Assembly (NCBI RefSeq): GCF_011752045.1
Contig: NZ_JAAKXW010000001.1
Coordinates: 1,723,233 to 1,787,232, forward strand
Length of the DNA stretch: 64,000 bases
Reading direction: 5' to 3'
From: Microbacterium hydrocarbonoxydans
GTDB lineage: Bacteria; Actinomycetota; Actinomycetes; Actinomycetales; Microbacteriaceae
The notes beneath the pieces are model-generated. The model saw nothing but the letters and a program-made list of their open reading frames with translations, made no database searches and had not been told where the DNA came from. The position numbers were made by a program, and so were the translations under genes. How positions within the stretch are numbered: the stretch's first letter is position 1; every line of letters begins with the position of its first letter. Below, in pieces: positions 54,048 to 62,306 of the stretch.

Positions 54048-55453
54048 GCGCCCCGGCCCCCGCCTCGCTCATCGAGGAGACCGGGCCGCTCGTGGTGACA
54101 GACCCCTACGACGGCAGCGTCCTCGCCCGGCTCGACCAGAGCACGACCGCCGACGTCCCGGACATCCTGGCGCGCGCCCGCCTCGGGGCGTCGCTGTCCC
54201 GCGACCTGCCGCGCTTCGCCCGCCACCGGATCCTCGATCGCGCTTCCGGCCTGCTCCGCGAACGCGCCGAGGAGGCTGCCGGCCTCATCGTGCACGAGGC
54301 GGGCAAGACCATCACCCAGGCGCGCAAGGAGGTGCGGCGAGCCGTCACCACCCTGTCGCTCTCCGCGGAGTCCGCACGATCGGGCGAGGGCGAGGTCATC
54401 CCCTTCGACGCCTTCGAGGGTTCCGAGGACCGGAGGGGATGGTTCACCAGGGAACCGCTCGGCATCATCCTCGCGATCACGCCGTACAACGACGCACTGA
54501 ACCTCGTGGCGCACAAGCTGGGTCCGGCGCTCGCGGGCGGCAACGGGGTGATCCTCAAGCCCTCTCAGCTCACCCCGCTCACCGCTCGGCTGCTCGTGGA
54601 CATCCTCATCGAGGCCGGGATGCCGGACGAGATCGTCACGGTCGTGCACGGCGATCGTCACGTCGCCCAGGCTCTGGTCCGCTCGCGGGACGTCCGCATG
54701 GTGTCCTTCACCGGCGGCTTCGCGACGGGAGAGGCCATCGCGCGCTCGGCCGGGATCAAGCGCCTTGCCATGGAGCTCGGCGGCAACGCCCCGGTGCTGG
54801 TGTTCGCCGACGCAGACCTCGCCGCGGCGGCGGAGGCGTGCGTCTCCGGGGCCTTCTGGGCGGCCGGGCAGAACTGCGTCGGCGTCCAGCGCATCCTCGT
54901 CGAGCGGCCGGCCTACGAGGCCTTCCGCGATCTGGTGGTCGCGAAGACGGCCGCACTCCGGAGCGGTGACCCGTCCGACCCGGCGACGGATGTCGGGCCG
55001 ATGATCTCCGAGGAGGCCGCCGTCCGCGCCGAGCAGGCGGTGGCGGAGGCGGTGCGCGCCGGGGGCAGGGTGCTCACCGGTCACCGCCGCCTCGGCTCGC
55101 TGTACTTCCCGACGGTCGTCGAATCGGTGGACGCCGGTTCCCCGCTGTGGCGCGAGGAGGCGTTCGCGCCGGTTGTCGCGCTCGCACCCTTCGACACGGA
55201 GGAGGAGGCGATCTCCGTCGCGAACGACGTGGAGTACGCGCTGCACGCAGCGACCTTCACGACCGATCTGGCGAGAGCGCTGCGAGTGGCGGATGCTCTC
55301 GAGGCCGGCGGAGTGATGATCAACGACTCCTCCGACTACCGCGTGGACAGCATGCCGTTCGGCGGGGCGAAGTACGGCAGCATGGGCCGCGAGGGGGTGC
55401 GCTTCGCCTACGAGGAGATGACGCAGCCCAAGGTCGTCTGCATCAGCACCTGA
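54044..55453 (+). CDS. NAD(P)-dependent aldehyde dehydrogenase
   Basis: A 469-residue ALDH-superfamily enzyme. [21 protein letters not shown], the general-base Glu in [10 protein letters not shown] (about 245) and nucleophile Cys in [13 protein letters not shown] (about 280) are present, as is the C-terminal [14 protein letters not shown]. It is translationally coupled to the homoserine dehydrogenase, so aspartate 4-semialdehyde is a plausible substrate, giving aspartate. This would be the reverse direction of the biosynthetic pathway and is inference from context. Confidence 0.85.
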   Translation: MSAPAPASLIEETGPLVVTDPYDGSVLARLDQSTTADVPDILARARLGASLSRDLPRFARHRILDRASGLLRERAEEAAGLIVHEAGKTITQARKEVRRAVTTLSLSAESARSGEGEVIPFDAFEGSEDRRGWFTREPLGIILAITPYNDALNLVAHKLGPALAGGNGVILKPSQLTPLTARLLVDILIEAGMPDEIVTVVHGDRHVAQALVRSRDVRMVSFTGGFATGEAIARSAGIKRLAMELGGNAPVLVFADADLAAAAEACVSGAFWAAGQNCVGVQRILVERPAYEAFRDLVVAKTAALRSGDPSDPATDVGPMISEEAAVRAEQAVAEAVRAGGRVLTGHRRLGSLYFPTVVESVDAGSPLWREEAFAPVVALAPFDTEEEAISVANDVEYALHAATFTTDLARALRVADALEAGGVMINDSSDYRVDSMPFGGAKYGSMGREGVRFAYEEMTQPKVVCIST

Positions 55454-55460
55454 CGCGCCG

Positions 55461-55483
55461 GGGCGGCGCGCCTCGCGCCGCCC
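55461..55483. terminator. Bidirectional hairpin between ALDH and Lrp-type genes
   Basis: GGGCGGCGCG and CGCGCCGCCC form a 10-bp stem with a 3-base loop between convergent genes, touching the stop codon of the Lrp-type gene. Confidence 0.6.
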
Positions 55484-55929
55484 TAGAGCGCCGGCCGGTC
55501 GACGACCCTCGCCAGCGACACGGCCGTCACCGTGTTCGCCACTCCGGGGAGCCCCGCGATGTGCTCCCACACTGCGCCGACGCGGTCCATCGACTCCGCC
55601 TCGAGCAGGACCAGCAGATCGAAGTCGCCGGAGAGCACGTCGCAGCGACGGACCTCCGGGATGCCGGCGAGCTCGGCGATGACGCCGGCTCCGCGCATCC
55701 GGTCGGAGCGGTACACGAGCACGAACGCCGTGGCCGCCGGCGCGGCTGAACGGCCAGGGACCACGGTGTAGCCGCCGATCACGCCGTGGCGCTCCATGCG
55801 CTCGATGCGCTGCTTGACCGCGTTGCGCGACAGGTGCACCTGCGCCGCAAGCGCGACGAGCGGCATCCGGGCGTCCTCCGTGAGGAGAGCCACGATCTCA
55901 CGATCGATCCGGTCGAGCGGGACATCCAT
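55483..55929 (-). CDS. Lrp/AsnC-family regulator
   Basis: A 148-residue amino-acid-responsive regulator: helix-turn-helix DREIVALLTEDARMPLVALA and VHLSRNAVKQRIERMERHGVI (about 8-51), then an RAM-type effector domain (RRCDVLSGDFDLLVLLEAESMD). AGGAGGAG lies 6 bases before the ATG. It is divergent from the Cys/Met-type PLP enzyme, its likely target, with an AT-rich region between them. Confidence 0.9.
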   Translation of the reverse strand: MDVPLDRIDREIVALLTEDARMPLVALAAQVHLSRNAVKQRIERMERHGVIGGYTVVPGRSAAPAATAFVLVYRSDRMRGAGVIAELAGIPEVRRCDVLSGDFDLLVLLEAESMDRVGAVWEHIAGLPGVANTVTAVSLARVVDRPAL

Positions 55930-56004
55930 GTTTCGCTCCTCCTATGTGCATTATCAGCACGAACATATGTATATCATGCATACAACGGTTACCGAAGCGA
56001 GAAG
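55930..56004. promoter_or_regulatory. AT-rich divergent control region of the Lrp and gamma-lyase-type genes
   Basis: The 75-base gap contains TATGTGCATTATCAGCAC and CATATGTATATCATGCATAC, rich in ATGCAT/ATGTAT half-sites in both orientations. Such repeated AT-rich sites suit wrapping by an Lrp-type octamer. No single clear operator can be chosen. Confidence 0.45.
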
Positions 56005-57210
56005 ATGATGACCCCACGCCCCGACCGCACCGACCCGAGCAGCCTGGCCGACCTCAGCATGGCCGTGCATGCCGGCATCCGGCTGGACTCCACCCTGGCG
56101 CTGCGCACGCCCCTCGTGATGGCGAACTCCTATCAGCTGCCCGACGACCCGAGCGACATCAGCTGGTCTGCGACCGCCCCCGGCCTCTACACCCGGAACA
56201 CGGGCGTCAACCAGGCGGGCCTGGAGGCCAAGCTGGCCGCTCTCGACGGAGCGGAGGATGCTGTGGCCCTCGCGTCGGGGGTGGCGGCCCTGCACGCGGT
56301 GTTCTTCACGCATGTCAGCGCCGGCGACCACGTTCTCGTCAGCGATGTGACCTACGAGGCCACCTGGCGGCTGTGGACCGAGCTGCTCCCCCGCCGCTAC
56401 GGCCTCGAGGCCACCTTCGTCGACATCGGCGACCTCGACGCCGTGCGGGCGGCGATGCGCCCGAACACGCGTCTCGTCTGCATCGAGGCGATCGCCAACC
56501 CGACCACGAAGGTCGCCGACGTCAGTGCGATCGCCGAGATCGCCCATGCGGCCGGCGCGATCCTCATGGTGGACTCGACGTTCACGCCGCCGCCCTTCTA
56601 CCGGCCGATCGCGCACGGAGCCGACCTCGTGGTGCACTCGCTGACCAAGTACATCAACGGCCACGGCGATGCGATGGGCGGATCGGTGGCCGGCCGGAGG
56701 GAGCTCATCGAGCCGATCAAGGCCGATGCCATGGTCGACGTCGGCGGCGTGATCTCCCCGTTCAACGCCTGGCAGATCCAGCGCGGCTCGGTGACGCTCC
56801 CCCTGCGCCTGCGCCAGCACTTCGCCTCCGCGGAGCGGATCGCCGCGTTCCTCGCCGAAGACCCGCGGGTCGAGTACATCTTCTACCCCGGCCTGCCCAC
56901 GCACCCCGAGCACGATCTCGCGGTCCGTCAGTTCGGCGGCCGCGGCTTCGGCGGGATGATGGCGTTCGCGGTGAAGGGCTCACCGGACGTGCAGAACGCC
57001 TTCGTGGCGCGGCTGCGCCTGATCACGTCCGGCTTCTCGCTCGGACACGACGACTCGCTGATCGTGCACACGGGCACGGAGGGCGGTCGCGTGGTGACCT
57101 ACCCCGAGCCGTTCCGCAGGCACGGTCACCTCCGGCTGTCGGTCGGGATCGAGGACACCGGCGACCTCATCGAGGATCTCGGCGCCGCCCTCGACGCGAC
57201 GTTCGGCTGA
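56005..57210 (+). CDS. Cys/Met-metabolism PLP enzyme (methionine gamma-lyase / cystathionine gamma-synthase-like)
   Basis: A 401-residue fold type I PLP enzyme. The PLP lysine is in VVHSLTKYINGHGDAMGG (about 211-228). LYTRNTGVNQAGLEAKLAALDGAEDAVALASGVAA, and EAIANPTTKVADV with the PLP-binding Asp in MVDSTFTPP, are family motifs. C-terminal SFSLGHDDSLIVHTG supports a catabolic lyase as well as a synthase. Control by a divergent Lrp-type protein and lack of neighbouring biosynthetic genes favour amino-acid breakdown. ATG at 56005 or 56008. Confidence 0.85.
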   Translation: MMTPRPDRTDPSSLADLSMAVHAGIRLDSTLALRTPLVMANSYQLPDDPSDISWSATAPGLYTRNTGVNQAGLEAKLAALDGAEDAVALASGVAALHAVFFTHVSAGDHVLVSDVTYEATWRLWTELLPRRYGLEATFVDIGDLDAVRAAMRPNTRLVCIEAIANPTTKVADVSAIAEIAHAAGAILMVDSTFTPPPFYRPIAHGADLVVHSLTKYINGHGDAMGGSVAGRRELIEPIKADAMVDVGGVISPFNAWQIQRGSVTLPLRLRQHFASAERIAAFLAEDPRVEYIFYPGLPTHPEHDLAVRQFGGRGFGGMMAFAVKGSPDVQNAFVARLRLITSGFSLGHDDSLIVHTGTEGGRVVTYPEPFRRHGHLRLSVGIEDTGDLIEDLGAALDATFG

Positions 57211-57239
57211 CGCGAGTCGTTCTGGGTCGCGCTTGGAGC

Positions 57240-58076
57240 TCAGCCCGCGGCCGGCGAGGGGACCGGCACCGTGGCCAGGACGACGGCCAGACCGCCATCC
57301 GCGACGTCGTCGGCGATCTCGCCTGCGGCATCCTTCACCTCGGCGGGGGCCTGCCCCATCGCCACCGCGCGTCCGCCCAGGCTGCGCGCCCAGCCGAACA
57401 TCCCGATGTCGTTGCGGCCGTCGCCGGCGACGAGCACGCGGCCGCCCTCGAAGCCGAGCTCTGCGCGCACGCGCTCCAGCGCCGTGCCCTTGTCCACGCC
57501 CTGCGGGGCGATGTCGAGCCACGCCGTCCAGCCGATCGCGTACGAGACCTCGTTGAGGCCGGCATCCGCCACCAGCCGGTGGAAGTCCTCCTCGTCGTGG
57601 CCGGGCGAGACCACCACGATGCGGGAGACCGGAAGGGCGCCGAGCTCGTCGAAGTCCACCTGTCGTCCGCCGTCGAGCGTCCAGTCGTCGAGGTGCTGCG
57701 TGTACAGCCGCTGACCGGAGCCGAGCTCGACCATGTAGCGGGCGTCCGGCAGCCGCTCGCGCAGCAGCCCCAGCACCGGGGACGGGTCGAAGGTCTCGAC
57801 GCTCCAGCGCTCCCAGTCGTCGCCCACCCTGCGCATCGTCACCGCGCCGTTCGAGCAGACGACGAAGGCCGGGGTCAGGCCGAGCTCCTCGACATAGCGC
57901 CGGGTCGCCATCCAGCTGCGGCCGGTGGCGATCGTGACCTCGTGCCCGGCGTCCCGCAGGCGCGCGACGGCCTCGGGCACCCCGGGGCTCATCGTCTCGT
58001 CCTGCAACAGGATGGTGCCGTCGACGTCGAGGCCGATGAGCCACCGGGGCCCTGAGCCGGTCGAAGGGTCCGTCAC
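57240..58076 (-). CDS. HAD-superfamily phosphatase (Cof type)
   Basis: A 278-residue Cof-type hydrolase: catalytic motif GLDVDGTI with both Asp residues (about 16-22), VTIATGRSW (motif II), KGTALERV (motif III Lys) and [17 protein letters not shown] (motif IV). The C2-type cap lies between about 85 and 195. Such enzymes dephosphorylate sugar phosphates or cofactors. The GTG start overlaps the serS stop (GTGA), so it is made together with seryl-tRNA synthetase. Confidence 0.88.
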   Translation of the reverse strand: MTDPSTGSGPRWLIGLDVDGTILLQDETMSPGVPEAVARLRDAGHEVTIATGRSWMATRRYVEELGLTPAFVVCSNGAVTMRRVGDDWERWSVETFDPSPVLGLLRERLPDARYMVELGSGQRLYTQHLDDWTLDGGRQVDFDELGALPVSRIVVVSPGHDEEDFHRLVADAGLNEVSYAIGWTAWLDIAPQGVDKGTALERVRAELGFEGGRVLVAGDGRNDIGMFGWARSLGGRAVAMGQAPAEVKDAAGEIADDVADGGLAVVLATVPVPSPAAG

Positions 58077-59344
58077 GCCAGCGGCTCCAGGACCTCGAGT
58101 CCGCCGAGATAGGGACGGAGCACCTCCGGAACGCGCACCGAGCCGTCGGCCTGCTGGTGCGTCTCCAGCAGCGCGACGATCCAGCGCGTGGTGGCAAGCG
58201 TGCCGTTCAGCGTGGCCACGTGCGCGGTCTTGCCGCCCTCCTCCGGCCGGTGTCGCACGTCGAGGCGGCGGGCCTGGAAGGTCGTGCAGTTCGACGTGGA
58301 CGTGAGCTCGCGGAAGGCGCCCTGGGTCGGAACCCATGCCTCGATGTCGTACTTCCGTGCCGCGCTCGAGCCGAGGTCGCCGGCGGCGACGTCGATCACC
58401 CTGTAAGAGAGGCCGAGCGACGTGAGCATCTCCTCCTGGAGGGCGACGAGCCGCAGGTGCTCGGCCTCCGCGTCCGCAGGCGTCGTGTAGACGAACATCT
58501 CGAGCTTGTTGAACTGATGCACGCGGATGATCCCGCGGGTGTCCTTGCCGTGCGATCCCGCTTCGCGGCGGTAGCAGGTCGACCATCCGGCGTAGCGGAG
58601 GGCGCCGCCTGACAGGTCGACGATCTCGTCCTTGTGGTAGCCGGCGAGCGCGACCTCGCTGGTGCCGACGAGGTAGAGGTCATCATCCTTATCGAGGTGG
58701 TACACCTCGTCGGCGTGCTCGCCGAGGAAGCCCGTGCCCTGCATGATCTCCGGACGGACCAGGGTCGGGGTGATCAGCGGCACGAAGCCGTTCTGCAGCG
58801 CCTTGTCGAGCGCAAGGTTCATCAGCGCGATCTCGAGGCGCGCGCCGACCCCCTTCAGGAAGTAGAACCGCGCGCCGGACACCTTGGCGCCGCGCTCCAT
58901 GTCGATCGCGCCGAGGATCTCGCCGAGCTCCAGGTGGTCGCGCGGCTCGAAGTCGAACGCGGGCACCTCGCCGACCCGGCGGAGCTCGACGAAGTCCGCC
59001 TCCCCGCCGGCCGGGACGCCGTCGATGACGACGTTCTCGATCTTCGCGAGCGCAGCGGATGCCGCATCGGCGGCCTCGTTCGCGGCGACCTGGGCCTGCT
59101 TGACGCGGTCGGCGAGGTCCTTGACCTGCGCGACGAGGGCGGCCTTCTCCTCCTTCGGCGCCTGCGCCACCTTCTTGCCGAAGGCGTTCTGCTCGGCGCG
59201 GAGCTCCTCGAACTCCGCCAGCGCGGCACGGCGCGATCGGTCGGCCTCGATCGCGATGTCGACGGTGAGCTGGTCGTTGCCGCGGGCGGCCTGCGAGCGA
59301 CGGACGATCTCGGGCTGGTCGCGGAGGAGTGCGAGGTCGATCAT
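58073..59344 (-). CDS. serS: Seryl-tRNA synthetase
   Basis: A 423-residue class II synthetase that charges tRNA-Ser. The N-terminal antiparallel coiled coil (about 30-105) recognises the long variable arm. Class II motifs are visible: [10 protein letters not shown] (motif 1), [32 protein letters not shown] (motif 2 region) and [15 protein letters not shown] (motif 3). The ATG at 59344 is 6 bases after a TAGAAT box, which indicates a leaderless message and rules out the GTG one codon earlier. Confidence 0.97.
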   Translation of the reverse strand: MIDLALLRDQPEIVRRSQAARGNDQLTVDIAIEADRSRRAALAEFEELRAEQNAFGKKVAQAPKEEKAALVAQVKDLADRVKQAQVAANEAADAASAALAKIENVVIDGVPAGGEADFVELRRVGEVPAFDFEPRDHLELGEILGAIDMERGAKVSGARFYFLKGVGARLEIALMNLALDKALQNGFVPLITPTLVRPEIMQGTGFLGEHADEVYHLDKDDDLYLVGTSEVALAGYHKDEIVDLSGGALRYAGWSTCYRREAGSHGKDTRGIIRVHQFNKLEMFVYTTPADAEAEHLRLVALQEEMLTSLGLSYRVIDVAAGDLGSSAARKYDIEAWVPTQGAFRELTSTSNCTTFQARRLDVRHRPEEGGKTAHVATLNGTLATTRWIVALLETHQQADGSVRVPEVLRPYLGGLEVLEPLA

Positions 59345-59406
59345 CACTCGATTCTACGGGGCGCGCACTGGCCTGCCTCCCGCGCAGGGGCCGCCGCGGA
59401 TCATCC

Positions 59407-59432
59407 TGTCACAACTTCTCCGCGACGACGTC
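59407..59432 (+). promoter_or_regulatory. Candidate ECF-type promoter before the NTF2-like gene
   Basis: TGTCACA (59407-59413) and CGTC (59429-59432) are separated by 15 bases, close to the TGTCACA-N16-CGTC pattern reported for ECF41 sigma factors. It lies 47 bases upstream of the NTF2-like start; an ECF sigma gene is the next gene downstream. Confidence 0.4.
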
Positions 59433-59479
59433 TTCCTCCCTGAGGCCCGCACCGGGCCGCCCCTCCTGAAAGGAACATC

Positions 59480-59860
59480 GTGAGCACTCCCGTCACCTCC
59501 CTCGACCAGCTCAACCTCGCCTTCGCCGACCGCTTCAACGCGCGCGATCTCGATGGCCTCATGGCGCTGAACGCCCCGGGCGTCGTCTTCGTCCCTGCAC
59601 CGGGTCATGCCGTCACCGGCGAGGATGCCGTCCGCGGCGCCCTCGAGCAGTTCCTCGGGCTGAACCTTCCGATCGCCATGACCGTGCGCCACGTCTTCGA
59701 GAGCGCGGGAACGGGTCTCGCGATCGCGGACTGGTCAATCACGGGCACCGGCCCGGACGGCTCCGAGATCGCCCTCGCCGGCACCACGGCGGACGTCGCG
59801 GTGCACAGCGAGGAGCACGGCTGGCGGTACGCCGTCGACAACCCGTTCGGCACGGCCTGA
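59480..59860 (+). CDS. NTF2-like/SnoaL-type small protein
   Basis: A 126-residue cone-shaped NTF2-fold protein: LNLAFADRFNARDLDGLMALNAPGVVFVPAPG at the N terminus and strands ending in WRYAVDNPFG. AAAGGA precedes the GTG. Members are isomerases, hydrolases or ligand-binding proteins; SnoaL-like domains also occur as regulatory tails of ECF41 sigma factors. It converges with an ECF sigma gene that lacks such a tail. Function unknown. Confidence 0.75.
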   Translation: MSTPVTSLDQLNLAFADRFNARDLDGLMALNAPGVVFVPAPGHAVTGEDAVRGALEQFLGLNLPIAMTVRHVFESAGTGLAIADWSITGTGPDGSEIALAGTTADVAVHSEEHGWRYAVDNPFGTA

Positions 59861-59868
59861 CGCCTCGC

Positions 59869-59903
59869 GGCTGAGGAGACCGGCACCGCCGGCCTCCTCA
59901 GCC
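59869..59903. terminator. Bidirectional terminator between NTF2-like and sigma factor genes
   Basis: GGCTGAGGAGACCGGC and GCCGGCCTCCTCAGCC form a 16-bp stem with one mismatch and a 3-base loop. It overlaps the last codons of the sigma gene. Confidence 0.65.
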
Positions 59904-60437
59904 CTCTCCCATCCCGGATCGCCGGCAGGCGTTCATGGCCTTGCGCGCGCGGGAGATGCGCTGCCGCGCCGTCGCGGGCGCGATGCCGAGCCGAGCGGCG
60001 ACCTCGGCAGTGCTGAGGCCGTCGACGACGGCGAGCAGCAGAGGTTCGCGAAGGGTGCCGGGCAGGGCGTGCAGCGCGGCCAGCGCGCCGTCGAGCAGCA
60101 TCCGGATCTCCACCGCACCGGCGACACTCTCCTCGCCCGGAACGTCCTCGTCGAGGGGCGCGTCGGGGCGGCGCGCCCGTTGCCGCGCGAGATCGATCGC
60201 CGCGTTCCTGGCGATCGCGTCGAGCCAGGAGCACACCCTTCCCGGCTCCGGCGCTTCGAGCGTCTCGACCGAGCGCCAGGCACGCAGGAGCGCCAGCTGG
60301 GCGACGTCGTCCGCGTCATCGATCGGCACGCCGAGCGAGATACCGCGACGCCGCAGCCGCTGCGGTTCGTCGGTGATCATGCTCGTGAGGAGGCGACGCC
60401 CGGCGTCTGCCCTCTCCTCCTGCGACGGCGTGCCCAT
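59898..60437 (-). CDS. ECF-type RNA polymerase sigma factor
   Basis: A 179-residue sigma factor. Region 2 covers about 15-90 (DDADDVAQLALLRAWRSVE, then WLDAIARNAAIDLARQRARR) and region 4 about 115-170 (LPGTLREPLLLAVVDGLSTAEVAARLGIAPATARQRISRARKAM). GGAGG precedes the ATG. No anti-sigma factor gene is adjacent and there is no C-terminal extension. The convergent NTF2-like gene has an ECF-like promoter and may be its target. Confidence 0.88.
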   Translation of the reverse strand: MGTPSQEERADAGRRLLTSMITDEPQRLRRRGISLGVPIDDADDVAQLALLRAWRSVETLEAPEPGRVCSWLDAIARNAAIDLARQRARRPDAPLDEDVPGEESVAGAVEIRMLLDGALAALHALPGTLREPLLLAVVDGLSTAEVAARLGIAPATARQRISRARKAMNACRRSGMGEG

Positions 60438-60494
60438 TCCGTCCTCCTCGCTCCTTCGCGGCGGCCCCGCGGGTGCCGGGATTAGAGTAGCGCC

Positions 60495-61562
60495 ATGACG
60501 ACCCGCCCTTCCGCCCGACGACAGGCGGCGCTCGTCTACAACCCGATCAAGGTGAACGAGAAGCAGCTGCGGGCAACGGTGCGCGCCCTCTCGCGGGACG
60601 CAGGGTGGGAGCATCCGGCGTTCTACCCGACGACGATCGAGGATGCCGGTCAGGGGGCGACCGCCGACGCGCTCGCCCGCGGCGTGGACGTCGTTCTGGT
60701 CGCCGGCGGCGACGGCACCGTGCGGGCCGTGTCCGAGGCGATCGCCGGCACCGGAGTGCCGCTCGCGATCCTCCCCAGCGGCACCGGCAACCTGCTCGCG
60801 CGCAATCTCGGCCTGCCCCTGGGCGACCCGGCGGAGATGGTCCGTGCGGCTCTCGGCGACTTCCGGCATCCGATCGACATCGGCTGGGCCGGGGTGACCC
60901 GCGCGGACGGCACGAAGGAGCGTCACGCCTTCGTGGTCCTCGCCGGGATCGGGCTGGATGCCGACATGATCGCGAACACACGGCCGGATCTGAAGAAGTC
61001 GGTCGGGTGGATCGCGTACGTCGACGGGGCGGCGCGCTCCCTGGTGACGGCGGAGCCGTTCCGCTCCGTTTTCCAGATCGACGAAGGCCGGCTGCACACG
61101 ACGAAGGTGCAGAGCATCCTGTTCGCCAACTGCGGCACGCTGCCGGCCGGCATCTCGCTGATCCCTGAGGCGTCGATCTCCGACGGCGTGCTCGACGTGG
61201 CCGTCATCCAGCCGAGCGGCGCCTTCGGGTGGCTGGGCGTGTGGCGCAAGATCTGGTGGGACAACTCGGTGCTGCTGCGGTTCCGCGCGGGCCGCCGGGT
61301 GCTCGAGCGTCGCGGCAAGGACGCCTCGGTGCACTACTTCCAGGGAAGGGCGGCCGAGGCCGCGGCGACGAAGCCGGTCCCGATCGAGCTCGACGGCGAC
61401 GAGTTCGGGGAGGCTGTGCGCATCACGTGCAGCGTCGATCCGGGCGCGCTCCTGCTCGCCCTGCCCGCCGGGCATCCGGTCGCCGGCTTCGGACCGGCGT
61501 CACCGCTCAGCCTCGGACGGAGACCGTCCCGTCGAGCCCGCCGCCGACCATCGTCAGCGTGA
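60495..61562 (+). CDS. Diacylglycerol/lipid kinase family protein (DgkB/YegS-like)
   Basis: A 355-residue soluble lipid kinase. The N-terminal nucleotide domain has VVLVAGGDGTVRAVSEAIAGTGVPLAILPSGTGN (GGDGT and GTGN motifs, about 70-103); the C-terminal beta domain has GISDGVLDV-type and ELDGDEFGE elements. TAGAGT lies exactly 6 bases before the ATG, suggesting a leaderless message. The 3' end overlaps the convergent lipoprotein gene by 56 bases, so the Arg-rich last 20 residues may be a late addition. Confidence 0.88.
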   Translation: MTTRPSARRQAALVYNPIKVNEKQLRATVRALSRDAGWEHPAFYPTTIEDAGQGATADALARGVDVVLVAGGDGTVRAVSEAIAGTGVPLAILPSGTGNLLARNLGLPLGDPAEMVRAALGDFRHPIDIGWAGVTRADGTKERHAFVVLAGIGLDADMIANTRPDLKKSVGWIAYVDGAARSLVTAEPFRSVFQIDEGRLHTTKVQSILFANCGTLPAGISLIPEASISDGVLDVAVIQPSGAFGWLGVWRKIWWDNSVLLRFRAGRRVLERRGKDASVHYFQGRAAEAAATKPVPIELDGDEFGEAVRITCSVDPGALLLALPAGHPVAGFGPASPLSLGRRPSRRARRRPSSA

Positions 61563-62238
61563 AGTCGTCGTCCTCGACCTGGTCGTCGCCGAAGGCGAGG
61601 AGCGTCGCCCGGGGTGCCATGTCCATCGTGCACATCTTGGTGTCGTCGGTGACGAAGGTCACCGTGCCGGCGTTCCCCGCGCCCTCGATGGACTCCACCT
61701 CCGGCGGGCAGCCCGAGGAGCCCCAGGTCAGCAGCACCAGCGTGCCGTCTCCGATCCAGCCCGCGGAGGGCGCGTAGTCGGTGGGGGACCCGGGGATGCC
61801 GGTGAACTCGGCGTCGCCGTCGAGGTCCACCTCTCCCGTCAGCTCTCCGTACGTGACGGCGAGCGTGACCTCCAGCGTCGGGTCGACTCCCTCCGGCAGC
61901 GCGCCGATGCTCGCCCGCGGCGCCATGTCCGCCGTGCAGACCTGACCGGCGTCGCCCTGGTCCACCAGGGTCACCGCGACCTTCTGCCCCTCTGCTGAGA
62001 CCTCATCCACCTGCGGGACGCAGGTGGATGAGCCCCAGGTCATGACCGCGAACATGCGGCCGTCATCGAGCAGGACGCCCTCGACGTCCCCGAAGTCGTC
62101 GCCGCCGTCGCTGTCGTCGGGCGCAGACGTCGGAGTGCTCGTCGGGCTCTCGACGCCCGGCGTGGTCGCGCAGCCGGCGAGAAGCAGCACGGCCGCGAAC
62201 GCGGACAGGGTGACGCCGAGGCGTGAACGGATGCTCAT
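61507..62238 (-). CDS. Lipoprotein with an internally duplicated domain
   Basis: A 243-residue lipoprotein with lipobox LAGC (Cys23) and a Pro/Thr/Ser/Asp-rich linker (25-48). The rest is two similar units: about 55-130 with MTWGSSTC (Cys73) and VCTADMAPRAS (Cys101), and about 160-240 with LTWGSSGC (Cys177) and MCTMDMAPRAT (Cys203). Each unit has a Cys pair 26-28 residues apart, probably a disulfide. TAGCCT lies 6 bases before the ATG (leaderless). I recognise no named family; function unknown. Confidence 0.75.
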   Translation of the reverse strand: MSIRSRLGVTLSAFAAVLLLAGCATTPGVESPTSTPTSAPDDSDGGDDFGDVEGVLLDDGRMFAVMTWGSSTCVPQVDEVSAEGQKVAVTLVDQGDAGQVCTADMAPRASIGALPEGVDPTLEVTLAVTYGELTGEVDLDGDAEFTGIPGSPTDYAPSAGWIGDGTLVLLTWGSSGCPPEVESIEGAGNAGTVTFVTDDTKMCTMDMAPRATLLAFGDDQVEDDDFTLTMVGGGLDGTVSVRG

Positions 62239-62306
62239 GCCCTCAGGCTACCCGTGCCGATATTCCGGCGACAGCCATCTCCGGCGCGTCGGAGACGGCG
62301 TCGGGT

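Noticed and set aside
61507..61562. Frameshift at the 3' end of the lipid kinase gene
   Set aside because: The Arg-rich tail overlapping the lipoprotein gene could be a frameshift artefact, but the kinase domain is complete before it and a convergent overlap of this size is plausible.
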